The position numbers were made by a program, and so were the translations under genes. Source: Crocosphaera sp038442745 (lineage in GTDB: Bacteria; Cyanobacteriota; Cyanobacteriia; Cyanobacteriales; Microcystaceae). From it: a stretch of 33,357 nucleotides of DNA. The stretch lies in assembly GCF_038442745.1 (NCBI RefSeq), contig NZ_JARVCN010000225.1, forward strand, positions 1 to 33,357, read 5' to 3'. How positions within the stretch are numbered: the stretch's first letter is position 1; the number at the start of each line of letters is the position of its first letter. The notes under the pieces are model-generated. The model was not told the origin of the DNA, did not search any database, and saw only the letters and a list, made by a program, of their open reading frames with translations. Of the stretch, positions 7,394 through 14,820 are shown in pieces.

Positions 7394-8755
7394 TTAACCT
7401 CCAATTTTTTCCGAAACTTCAATAGCTAACGATTCAAATTCAGACGCAGATGTATTTGCAGAAGAAACATTATCTGCATATTTAAAGATTGATTTAGGTG
7501 CGGGTATTTCTAATTCTCCTACTGTTATAGTTTGATTAATACATTGAGATAAAGGCATTCTTTCAGAAATTATATTTTCCATTATAGGAAAATTGTAACG
7601 ATCAGAAATAACTTGTCTTTGTTGAGGAAATCTGTACTGAAGGTATTTATGATGAGTAGAAATTTTAGAAGGTAAAACACCCATAATTTTTATCGGAGGT
7701 TTACGTAAATTTTCTCGATTATCATTAATAGGTCCTTCTAAAAAGTTTTTTACGCTGGATAAACCTTGATTAGAAAATGGTTTTAAATCAGAAGGAATAA
7801 TAATATAATCAGAAGCAGTTAAAGCTGACTCTGCGTATAAATCTAAAGAAGGAGGAGTGTCAATAATAACAATATCGTATTCTTCTTTAACCAATTCTAA
7901 TTTGTTAACTAATTGCGAACGACTTGCTGCAAATCTTGCTAAATCAGTTTGTTTATCAATTAGCATAATATGTGAAGGTATAACGTCAATTTCTTGTTGA
8001 TTAAATCCTTCAGAAGTTCTAACAATGTCGGGTATTTTGGGTAGTTTGCTTTCTAATAAATGAAAGACATTTTTATCTTTTAAATCATCATCATCGTCAA
8101 ACTGAAATTTAATTAAACCAGTAGCAAAAGTTGTGTTTGCTTGAGCATCAATGTCAATCAATAATACTCGCTTTCCTTGGTTACTAAAAGCTGCAGCTAA
8201 ATTAGTAGCAACGGTGGTTTTTCCGACACCACCTTTATGATGATAAACAGCAATAACTTTCATGGATTTTTTAGTTGACTCCTTAATAGATGATTGAGAA
8301 ACCTTGGGAACAGAAAGTGATTTATTAGTAGCTATTTGACCTCTTAAACTCTCTTTTCCAATTAAAGAATTGATTTTGTTGAGATTGTTGGCAACATTTT
8401 CACCTTGACAACAAAAGATAAATTTTAACTTATCTTGATATCGTTGATAAATTCGGAATTCTTTTCCATTAGTTAATACCCCATAAAAACTTTTAGTTTT
8501 CATCAAATATTGTTCTAAACGACGCGCATGATGATCTAAATTTTCTTGAGGATGTTTCGCTTCAATGACGACACAAGAAGAAAAATTCTTCATTTTTTCA
8601 ACTGCAACGGTTAAAAAATCTAAGCGGATATTCTCATAAATAACTTCTTGGTACCAATCACCAGAACAATAACCCAATTTTGGGAGCAAATATTGAACAA
8701 TTAGCTTACTTTCTACTTCCCTTTCATTACGACAAGATCGAGGATTAAATTCCAA
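7394..8755 (-). CDS. PD-(D/E)XK (HsdR_N-like) nuclease fused to ParA ATPase
   Basis: Two domains in 453 residues. Residues 1-135 look like the N-terminal nuclease domain of type I restriction subunit R: Glu13/Glu15 in the first helix, D46 in a LDF strand, E65-A-K67 (VVIEAKHP), then Q82 in the helix after the core. All PD-(D/E)XK residues expected for cleavage appear present. A Ser/Lys-rich linker (140-164) leads to a ParA/MinD ATPase: deviant Walker A K174-GGVGKTT with both lysines (K174, K179), DIDAQ at 201-205, and Walker B DIVIIDTPPS with D299. A ParA normally polymerises or patterns on DNA with ATP; joining it to a nuclease suggests positioned or triggered cleavage, or a plasmid-type maintenance role (inference). 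The start is TTG at 8755 with GAGGA 9 bases upstream; no better start exists. It is the first gene of a coupled pair. Confidence 0.85.
   Translation of the reverse strand: MEFNPRSCRNEREVESKLIVQYLLPKLGYCSGDWYQEVIYENIRLDFLTVAVEKMKNFSSCVVIEAKHPQENLDHHARRLEQYLMKTKSFYGVLTNGKEFRIYQRYQDKLKFIFCCQGENVANNLNKINSLIGKESLRGQIATNKSLSVPKVSQSSIKESTKKSMKVIAVYHHKGGVGKTTVATNLAAAFSNQGKRVLLIDIDAQANTTFATGLIKFQFDDDDDLKDKNVFHLLESKLPKIPDIVRTSEGFNQQEIDVIPSHIMLIDKQTDLARFAASRSQLVNKLELVKEEYDIVIIDTPPSLDLYAESALTASDYIIIPSDLKPFSNQGLSSVKNFLEGPINDNRENLRKPPIKIMGVLPSKISTHHKYLQYRFPQQRQVISDRYNFPIMENIISERMPLSQCINQTITVGELEIPAPKSIFKYADNVSSANTSASEFESLAIEVSEKIGG
7398..7402 (-). promoter_or_regulatory. GGAGG ribosome binding site inside the end of the ATPase gene
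   Basis: On the minus strand GGAGG forms the final Gly-Gly codons of the ParA-type gene, just before its TAA, and lies 9 bases before the GTG start of the ParB-like gene. This supports the GTG and implies coupled translation. Confidence 0.8.
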
Positions 8756-8764
8756 TGTTTTATT

Positions 8765-8769
8765 TCCTC
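8765..8769 (-). promoter_or_regulatory. Ribosome binding site supporting a TTG start
   Basis: GAGGA on the minus strand lies 9 bases before the TTG at 8755. No in-frame ATG or GTG is available nearby upstream, so this motif decides the start of the nuclease-ParA fusion. Confidence 0.65.
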
Positions 8770-8871
8770 AAAAATATAGAGGATAAAATTAGATAAAAAA
8801 GGTTTGGGAACAACGAGTTAAAAGTAAAATCGATGACTCTTAAATACACTATATTTATTATCCCTAAGTAT

Positions 8872-8892
8872 GTACTGATTAGAAAACAGTAC
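8872..8892. promoter_or_regulatory. Inverted repeat upstream of the ParA-type cassette
   Basis: GTACTG and CAGTAC form a perfect 6-bp inverted repeat around 9 bases. The arms can be extended by AGTA on the left and TACT on the right if short bulges are allowed. It lies about 117 bases before the cassette start, in an AT-rich gap between the cassette and the Uma2 gene. It could be an operator or a centromere-like site for the ParB-like protein; the sequence alone cannot decide. Confidence 0.4.
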
Positions 8893-9012
8893 GATTACTA
8901 AATTTCAAAATAAAATCTTGGTTGTAATTTATAACTTAAGTAAAATTACTGTCTCAATTGTAAAAATAGGTTAATTTTATCTTTTTAAGTATTTTTTAGG
9001 CAGATTATCAAC

Positions 9013-9582
9013 TTAATTGAATACGACATCTTCATAAATGTCTATCAAAGAAATCTCAAAGTTTAAACTTTTTAGTAAGAAATTCTGGTTTTTTTCGTGA
9101 TAAACTTCTAAAACCCATAAACCTTGCTTGTTTATTCTAAAACACTCAACTCGCTTTAGTTTACTATTAATTAAAACATATTCTTCTAGGCTTTCTAAAT
9201 TTTGATAATCAATAAACTTATCTCCTCTATCAAATGCTTCTGTAGAGTCAGATAAAACTTCAATGATTAATTTTGGATAACATTTATAATTGTTAGTTTC
9301 TTGATCTCTTTGATCGCAAGTTACCAAAACATCAGGATAGTAAAAGCGATTAAGGTCTTCTAATCTTACTTTCATATCACTAATATAGACTCGACAATTT
9401 GAGCCTCGTACATGATTTCGCAACAAAGAAGCAATATTAAGGGCAATAGTAACATGAGTATCGGATGCACCAGCCATTGCGTAAATTTCTCCTGCTATAT
9501 ATTCATGTTTAATTTCCTGTTCTTTTTCCCATTCAAGATATTCTTCGGGAGTCAGAGGCGAAGATTTAGATATAGCAACCAT
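9013..9582 (-). CDS. Uma2 family (DUF820) putative endonuclease
   Basis: The 189-residue length and motif order fit the Uma2/DUF820 family, very abundant in cyanobacteria and built on a PD-(D/E)XK core. Visible marks: LTPEEYLEWE near the start, HEYIAGEIYAM (26-36), SDMKVRL, YYPDVLVTC with the core Asp, and a PKLIIEVLS strand carrying the Glu, followed by a DRGDKF-x-x-YQ segment with Lys and Tyr. Family members are thought to be nucleases linked to mobile elements, but most have no demonstrated role. The ATG start at 9582 is unambiguous. It shares strand and AT-rich composition with the nuclease-ParA pair, though 257 bases separate them, so co-transcription is uncertain. Confidence 0.88.
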   Translation of the reverse strand: MVAISKSSPLTPEEYLEWEKEQEIKHEYIAGEIYAMAGASDTHVTIALNIASLLRNHVRGSNCRVYISDMKVRLEDLNRFYYPDVLVTCDQRDQETNNYKCYPKLIIEVLSDSTEAFDRGDKFIDYQNLESLEEYVLINSKLKRVECFRINKQGLWVLEVYHEKNQNFLLKSLNFEISLIDIYEDVVFN

Positions 9583-9677
9583 AGGACTACAATCAAATAC
9601 TTAATAAGTTTATTATAACCAAAAGTAAGGAGATAATTATTATTTTAATAACCTTAAAAGAGATTAATTATTTAATA

Positions 9678-9770
9678 TTTGTAAGTGTTCAGCTATCAGC
9701 CATCAGCTGAAAAACATCAATCCCTATCATCTACTGTGAGTGAGATTAAACGAATGCTGAACGCTGACTG
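9678..9770 (+). repeat. Interspersed 93-bp repeat, copy 1
   Basis: This segment matches the reverse complement of 18350-18442 with 8 mismatches over 93 bases by hand alignment and no gaps. Its ends carry an imperfect inverted repeat (GTGTTCAGC near 9685, GCTGAACGC near 9757). There is no reading frame of note. A small non-autonomous (MITE-like) element or a family of intergenic palindromes is likely. Confidence 0.85.
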
Positions 9771-9801
9771 GGAAGTATCATTGGTTAAGTTTTTTCAGTA
9801 A

Positions 9802-9845
9802 TTATGAAATAACTATGATAGAATTATGATACGATTGTGAGAAGC
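9802..9845 (+). promoter_or_regulatory. Four phased 11-bp direct repeats before mntC (candidate operator)
   Basis: Units start at 9802, 9813, 9824 and 9835 and follow TTATGATAGAA with decreasing fidelity; the last is weak. A TATGAT that could serve as a -10 box lies in the third unit. Direct repeats spaced 11 bp on one face of the helix are typical of OmpR/PhoB-family sites. In Synechocystis the mntCAB operon is repressed by the ManS/ManR two-component system, so this array is a reasonable ManR-type operator. That assignment is inference. Confidence 0.5.
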
Positions 9846-9870
9846 CATTATAATTTTTGAACCAATATAT

Positions 9871-10845
9871 ATGTTCTATTTACGAAGCATTGTTCTAACG
9901 CTTAGTTTAATGTTAGGAGTAGGGTTGGTTGGTTGTACCTCTGATGAAGTCGCCGATCCTTCCAATCAAGCAGACAACAGCCAAACTAGAGAATTAGCCG
10001 CCGATAATCAAGGAAAAAAGAAAGTATTAACCACTTTCACGGTTCTAGCAGACATCGCTCAAAACGTAGCAGGGGATAAGTTAGACGTACAATCAATTAC
10101 TCGTATTGGTGCAGAAATTCACGGTTATGAGCCAACCCCTAGCGATATTACTAAAGCACAGAATGCTGACCTAATCTTATATAATGGCATGAATTTGGAG
10201 CGTTGGTATGAGCAATTTTTAGGTAGTGTTGAGGACGTACCTTCAGTATTGTTGACAGAAGGGATAGAACCTATCCCTATTGCAGAAGGTCCCTACGCAG
10301 ATAAACCCAACCCCCACGCTTGGATGTCTCCCAAGAATGCTTTAGTTTATGTAGAAAATATTCGTAAAGCTTTTGTAGAACTCGATCCCGACAACGCAGA
10401 TACTTACAACGCTAATGCGGCTGCCTATAGCGAGAAGTTGAAAGCCATTGATGAAGAATTACAAAGTGATCTGCAAAAAGTACCCGAAAATCAGAGATAT
10501 TTAGTTAGTTGTGAAGGTGCATTCTCTTATTTAGCCCGTGATTACAATCTAAAAGAAATTTATATGTGGCCCATTAATGCAGAACAACAGTTTACTCCCA
10601 AACAAGTCAAAACTGTGATTGATAAGGTAAAAACCAACAAAGTTCCTACCATTTTTTGCGAAAGTACCGTCAGCGACGAAGGACAAAAACAAGTAGCCAA
10701 AACTACTGGATCGCGCTTTGGGGGAAACCTTTATGTTGACTCCCTTTCCACCGAAGAAGGACCAGTCCCCACCTTTCTAGACTTACTAGAATACGACGCG
10801 CGGGTTATCTCCAACGGTTTACTAGCTGGAAGTAAAGCGCAATAG
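9871..10845 (+). CDS. mntC: Manganese ABC transporter, Mn-binding lipoprotein MntC
   Basis: MntC captures Mn2+ in the periplasm and delivers it to the MntB permease. A lipoprotein signal ends in the lipobox LVGC with C22 as the lipidated residue. The cluster A-I metal ligands are all visible: H84 (EIHGYEP), H149 (NPHAW), E215 (SCEGAF) and D290 (YVDSLS). The 2 His, 1 Glu, 1 Asp set is that of manganese binders, and the His-rich loop of ZnuA zinc binders is absent. C214 and C263 sit where Synechocystis MntC has its regulatory disulfide. The 324-residue length is normal for the family. It is the first gene of mntC-mntA-mntB, with 36 bases before the next gene and a candidate repeat operator upstream. 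Confidence 0.95.
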   Translation: MFYLRSIVLTLSLMLGVGLVGCTSDEVADPSNQADNSQTRELAADNQGKKKVLTTFTVLADIAQNVAGDKLDVQSITRIGAEIHGYEPTPSDITKAQNADLILYNGMNLERWYEQFLGSVEDVPSVLLTEGIEPIPIAEGPYADKPNPHAWMSPKNALVYVENIRKAFVELDPDNADTYNANAAAYSEKLKAIDEELQSDLQKVPENQRYLVSCEGAFSYLARDYNLKEIYMWPINAEQQFTPKQVKTVIDKVKTNKVPTIFCESTVSDEGQKQVAKTTGSRFGGNLYVDSLSTEEGPVPTFLDLLEYDARVISNGLLAGSKAQ

Positions 10846-10881
10846 TTTCTCTTTGATGCAAACCATTTAAGAATTAAAATC

Positions 10882-11652
10882 ATGTCAACAACTACCCCAT
10901 CCCTGAACATTACGGTAGATAACCTTAGTGTTACCTACAACAACGCGAAACTCGCCTTGTATAACGCCAGTTGTACCGTAGAAGCTGGTTCCATTACCGC
11001 TTTAGTCGGTCCCAATGGTTCCGGTAAGTCCACTTTGTTTAGATCGATCATGGGGTTTTTATCCCCCAGTCAAGGGCAAGTTTTGGTGGGGGGATCTCCA
11101 GTCAAAAAAGCCCAGAAACGCCAGTGGATGGCTTATGTACCCCAAGCAGACGAAGTAGATTGGGACTTCCCTGTCAGTGTGTTTGATGTGGTAATGATGG
11201 GACGTTATGGTTACATGAACCTATTACGCATTCCCACTGCTAAAGATAAAAGACTGGTGATGGAAAGCTTAGAAAGAGTTGGTATGACGGAGTTTCGTCA
11301 TCATCAGATCGGGGAACTATCTGGAGGACAGAAAAAACGGGCTTTTTTAGCTAGGGCCCTAGCGCAACAAGGTAAAGTCATTTTGCTAGATGAACCCTTT
11401 ACCGGAGTAGATGTGAAGACAGAAAAACGTATTATCGATCTGATGATACAACTGCGAGAAGAAGGCCATACCATCCTAGTTTCCACTCACGATCTAATGT
11501 CCATTTCTACCTTTTGCGATCGCACCATTCTCCTTAACGGTACTATTTTAGCCTCTGGAGTTACGGAAGAAACCTTTACAGAGGAAAACCTAGAGGTGAC
11601 TTTTGGTGGTTTACCTGTGGCTAACTTTGAGCAGATAATGGATAGAAGATAG
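10882..11652 (+). CDS. mntA: Manganese ABC transporter ATP-binding protein MntA
   Basis: A cytoplasmic ATPase that powers Mn2+ uptake. All ABC motifs are in place: Walker A GPNGSGKST at 43-51, Q-loop near VPQAD (86-90), signature LSGGQ at 146-150, Walker B VILLDEP at 166-172 with catalytic E171, and H-loop H203. The 256-residue length and the YVPQ-x-x-x-VDWDFP segment are typical of ATPases that pair with metal-specific ABC-3 permeases. It lies between the solute-binding protein and the permease, with 6 bases to mntB, so the three form one transcription unit. In cyanobacteria the order C-A-B is conserved, which supports manganese over zinc or iron. Confidence 0.94.
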   Translation: MSTTTPSLNITVDNLSVTYNNAKLALYNASCTVEAGSITALVGPNGSGKSTLFRSIMGFLSPSQGQVLVGGSPVKKAQKRQWMAYVPQADEVDWDFPVSVFDVVMMGRYGYMNLLRIPTAKDKRLVMESLERVGMTEFRHHQIGELSGGQKKRAFLARALAQQGKVILLDEPFTGVDVKTEKRIIDLMIQLREEGHTILVSTHDLMSISTFCDRTILLNGTILASGVTEETFTEENLEVTFGGLPVANFEQIMDRR

Positions 11653-11658
11653 TTTAGA

Positions 11659-12552
11659 ATGCAGCAGATATCAATTTTAACTAATATTTTGAACTGGTTT
11701 ACGGAACCGTTGCAATACGGATTTTTAGTACAAGCTATCTGGGTTAGTGCCTTTGTGGGTTTAGTTTGTGCGGTACTTTCTTGTTACATTACCCTCAAAG
11801 GTTGGTCACTGATGGGGGACGCTATTTCTCATGCAGTTGTACCAGGGGTAGTGATCGCTTATGCTATGAATATACCTTTTGCCATCGGGGCTTTTGTTTT
11901 TGGTTTTGGGGCAACTGTTGCCATTGGCTATATTAAGTCTAATACTAGACTTAAAGAAGATGCAGTCATTGGTATTGTTTTTACAGGATTTTTTGCTTTT
12001 GGATTAGTTATTGTCACAAAAATCCCTAGCAATATTGATTTGTTTCATATTCTTTTTGGCAATGTTTTAGGTATTTCTCGAGGGGATATTATTCAAACCT
12101 TAATGGCAGGAATTCTTACTTTAGTTGTTATTTTATTACGACGGAAAGATTTACTCTTGTTTTGTTTTGATCCTAACCATGCTCAAGCTATTGGTTTAAA
12201 TACTCAGATGATGTATTATACCCTGCTTTCTGTGTTAGCTTTAACCATCGTCGCTGCCTTACAAACAGCCGGCATTATTTTAGTTATTTCCATGTTAGTA
12301 ACCCCTGGTTCCATTGGTTATTTATTGAGTGATCGCTTTGATCAGATGTTAATTATTTCGGTGATCAGTAGCGTATTTTCCTGTATTTTTGGAACCTATA
12401 TCAGCTATCATCTGGATGTTTCCACAGGAGGAAGTATCGTAGTTTCCTTAACATTATTATTTGTCATTGCCATGATTTTTGCTCCTAAGTATGGTGTCGT
12501 TGCTCAACAATTGAGAAAAGGCACTAATAAAGGTTTACAAGAATTTCTCTAA
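11659..12552 (+). CDS. mntB: Manganese ABC transporter permease MntB
   Basis: An ABC-3 family inner-membrane permease of 297 residues with about eight hydrophobic helices. Family marks are the MGDAISHAVVPG segment near residue 50, the SNTRLKEDAVIGI cytoplasmic loop that meets the ATPase, and the late ISMLVTPGSIGYLL segment. It forms the channel through which MntC-bound Mn2+ crosses the membrane when MntA hydrolyses ATP. It begins 6 bases after mntA, with no room for a separate promoter. I see no intrinsic terminator after it, so transcription may run on into the small membrane protein 63 bases downstream. Confidence 0.94.
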   Translation: MQQISILTNILNWFTEPLQYGFLVQAIWVSAFVGLVCAVLSCYITLKGWSLMGDAISHAVVPGVVIAYAMNIPFAIGAFVFGFGATVAIGYIKSNTRLKEDAVIGIVFTGFFAFGLVIVTKIPSNIDLFHILFGNVLGISRGDIIQTLMAGILTLVVILLRRKDLLLFCFDPNHAQAIGLNTQMMYYTLLSVLALTIVAALQTAGIILVISMLVTPGSIGYLLSDRFDQMLIISVISSVFSCIFGTYISYHLDVSTGGSIVVSLTLLFVIAMIFAPKYGVVAQQLRKGTNKGLQEFL

Positions 12553-12615
12553 CATCCTCAACAGATAATCAATAGTGCTATACACCTAAAATTATTTGAG
12601 TTTTTTAATTAAGTA

Positions 12616-12903
12616 ATGAAACTAATCAATCAGTTCAGAAAATGGCATCGTAACCTAGCTCCTATTATAATGCTTCCTTTGGTAATTACTGTGTCTACAG
12701 GAGTAATTTATCGTCTTTCTAAAGACTGGTTTGGACTATCAAGGGATCAAGTACATTTTTTAATGAGTATTCACGAAGGAGAGTATTTAGGACACACTTT
12801 AGAACCTTTTTATGTACTTTTTAATGGTTTGGGTGTTATTTGGATGTTAGTAACAGGAGGGGTGATGGTATTTCAAAACTTAAAAAGAAGTTTTAAAAGT
12901 TAG
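12616..12903 (+). CDS. Small PepSY-type transmembrane protein
   Basis: The 95-residue protein has two membrane helices (about 16-32 and 64-86), with WHR at 10-12 before the first helix and His residues at 47, 53 and 60 in the loop between. The pattern K-W-H-R-x-L-x-P followed by a TVSTGVIYR helix is that of the PepSY-associated membrane proteins, here reduced to a minimal two-helix form without the PepSY domain. Larger relatives occur in metal and haem-related reductase or uptake systems. It follows mntB by 63 bases on the same strand, so a role linked to manganese uptake is possible but unproven. It is convergent with the ABC exporter, 12 bases away. Confidence 0.7.
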   Translation: MKLINQFRKWHRNLAPIIMLPLVITVSTGVIYRLSKDWFGLSRDQVHFLMSIHEGEYLGHTLEPFYVLFNGLGVIWMLVTGGVMVFQNLKRSFKS

Positions 12904-12915
12904 CTTAACTTCTGT

Positions 12916-14661
12916 TTAACCGACAGTTTCTTCTAGTTGATGTTGCTGCCATAAACGTTGATAAAGACCAGATTGATTAACTAATTGTTCGTGGGTTCCT
13001 GTCTGTACTATTTGTCCATAATTCATCACAAAAATGCGATCTGTTTGGGCAGCGGCAGAAAGTTGATGAGAGATGAAAATAATAGTTTTTTGTCTTCCTT
13101 GAGAAAGACTTTTGAGGATATTAGTAGCTGTTTTATTGTCCACACTAGATAAAGCATCGTCCAATATTAAAACGGAAGAATCCATTAATAATGCTCTTGC
13201 TAATGCAGTACGTTGTCTTTGCCCTCCGGATAAAGTAATTCCTCTTTCCCCTACTGTGGTTGCATACTGTTGAGGGAAATTTAAAATTTCGCTGTGAATT
13301 TCCGCCTGTTTAGCTGTAGTTTCTACCTCAAATTGTTCTTTCAGGGGGTCACCATAACGCAGATTATTGAGGATAGTGGTACTAAATAAAAAGCTATCTT
13401 GAGGAACATAAGCTATAGCTTTCCGTAAAGTGTTCAAATCTAATTGTGTTATGTCATAACTATCAATAAAAAGTTGTTCTGGAGCAATATCTAATAAATG
13501 AGGAAGACTATTAGCTAAAGTTGTTTTTCCAGAACCAATAGGACCGACAATAGCAACAATTTCTCCTGGTTCAACAACAAAATTAATGTGTTTCAGGGCT
13601 GGTTTTTGCTCTCCTGGATAAGTGTAAGTCAAATTTTGTGCCGTAATTTGTCCTTCTATAGATGCTAGGGATGGAGAAATACTATTAACCGAGTTTTGAA
13701 TTTTTGACTCTGCTTGAAAGATTGCTTCTACTCGATCAACACTCACTTCTCCTTGCTGATAAGCTGTAATAGTAAATCCTAGTAAAGCAGTAGGAAAAAC
13801 TAATCTTTCTACTAAAATGAGCAAAGCGACAAAATCCCCGATACTGATGATACCTTGATTAATAGCTGAAGTACCAAACCCTAACAGTAATAAAAGACTA
13901 ATATAAGACAGTCCCTGGATTAAAGGGAACAAAAAGTTGCGAGTTTTTGCTAGTTTTAAGTTTGAGCGAAGAAGCTCTCTATTCTTATCAGCAAACGCCT
14001 GTTTTTCATTTTCTTCTTGAGCATAAATTTTAATTAAAGCAATACCACTCATATCTTCTTGAATGAGTTGACTGATATCAGATAGTTTTGCTTGTACTTC
14101 TAATTGTTCTTGCTGTAATTTTGTGCTAAATATTTGTACAGTAATTAACATAAACGGATACACCGCTACAGCGATTAAACTCAGACGTACATTAATGGCC
14201 AACATTGCAGGAAGGGTTAAACCGTAGGCAAAAATTGTGTTCGCTACACTGAGTAAGGCAAACCCCACCAAACGACGAATATTGTCCACGTCGCTAGTAG
14301 CACGGTTAATTAGGTCTCCCGATGTGTTTCTAGCAAAATAAGCCGGTTCTAGGGTCAATAAATGCTCAAATATACCTTGTTTAAGGTTGAACTCCACATC
14401 CCGTCCGATGCCAAAAATCCAGAGACGGGACAACATCCGAATTCCCCAGGAAAGAGAAGCTAAAATTACTATGAGGATAACAACCCCTAGTATTTCCTCA
14501 AAGGCAAATGATTGTCTCAAATTATCCACACTGTCTCTAATAACAAGGGGAATATAGACTCCCAACCCATTTACCACAAATAAGGCAATCATTCCTAAAG
14601 TAACATTACGCTTGTGGGGACGGAGATACCTGGCCAGTTGTCGGAGTCTTGAAAGTGCCAT
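12916..14661 (-). CDS. ABC exporter half-transporter with degenerate Walker B
   Basis: A 581-residue type IV ABC exporter of the MsbA/lipid-multidrug class: six helices in residues 1-310, then a nucleotide-binding domain. Walker A GPIGSGKTT lies near 370, signature LSGGQ at 477-481, H-loop H532. Walker B reads VLILDDALSSVD, so D502 replaces the catalytic Glu. That Asp is characteristic of the degenerate subunit of heterodimeric exporters such as TM287/288 and BmrCD, so a partner with a normal Glu is expected; none is in this window. The substrate cannot be read from the sequence. It is convergent with the PepSY-type gene and downstream of desA on the same strand, but a terminator lies between, so it is probably transcribed alone. 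Confidence 0.9.
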   Translation of the reverse strand: MALSRLRQLARYLRPHKRNVTLGMIALFVVNGLGVYIPLVIRDSVDNLRQSFAFEEILGVVILIVILASLSWGIRMLSRLWIFGIGRDVEFNLKQGIFEHLLTLEPAYFARNTSGDLINRATSDVDNIRRLVGFALLSVANTIFAYGLTLPAMLAINVRLSLIAVAVYPFMLITVQIFSTKLQQEQLEVQAKLSDISQLIQEDMSGIALIKIYAQEENEKQAFADKNRELLRSNLKLAKTRNFLFPLIQGLSYISLLLLLGFGTSAINQGIISIGDFVALLILVERLVFPTALLGFTITAYQQGEVSVDRVEAIFQAESKIQNSVNSISPSLASIEGQITAQNLTYTYPGEQKPALKHINFVVEPGEIVAIVGPIGSGKTTLANSLPHLLDIAPEQLFIDSYDITQLDLNTLRKAIAYVPQDSFLFSTTILNNLRYGDPLKEQFEVETTAKQAEIHSEILNFPQQYATTVGERGITLSGGQRQRTALARALLMDSSVLILDDALSSVDNKTATNILKSLSQGRQKTIIFISHQLSAAAQTDRIFVMNYGQIVQTGTHEQLVNQSGLYQRLWQQHQLEETVG

Positions 14662-14750
14662 AAAGCAAATAATCTATATTTTGGGGAGAGGATAGGGAAC
14701 GCTAACTAGAACTTGAGTATTTTCTTAATTTGCTTATCATATCTTAACAA

Positions 14751-14782
14751 TAAAAAAGAATCGCCGAAGGTCAACGATTCTT
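14751..14782 (-). terminator. Rho-independent terminator after desA
   Basis: Read on the minus strand, AAGAATCG and CGATTCTT form an 8-bp stem (14782-14775 and 14763-14756) closing an 11-base loop, followed by a run of T. It lies 39 bases past the desaturase stop and before the ABC exporter start. Confidence 0.85.
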
Positions 14783-14820
14783 AAAAAGCGTTTAAATTAA
14801 GTATCTGAGGTGAGAAAAGA

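Noticed and set aside
6531..8755. Ordinary chromosomal parAB partition locus
   Set aside because: The ATPase carries a nuclease domain, the ParB box is altered, and no origin-linked genes are nearby.
8760..9010. Small genes in the gap between the cassette and the Uma2 gene
   Set aside because: Only very short AT-rich frames without start signals or recognisable content.
9871..12552. Zinc (znuABC) transporter
   Set aside because: The binding protein has Glu215 and Asp290 ligands, no His-rich loop, and the cyanobacterial C-A-B gene order, all pointing to manganese.
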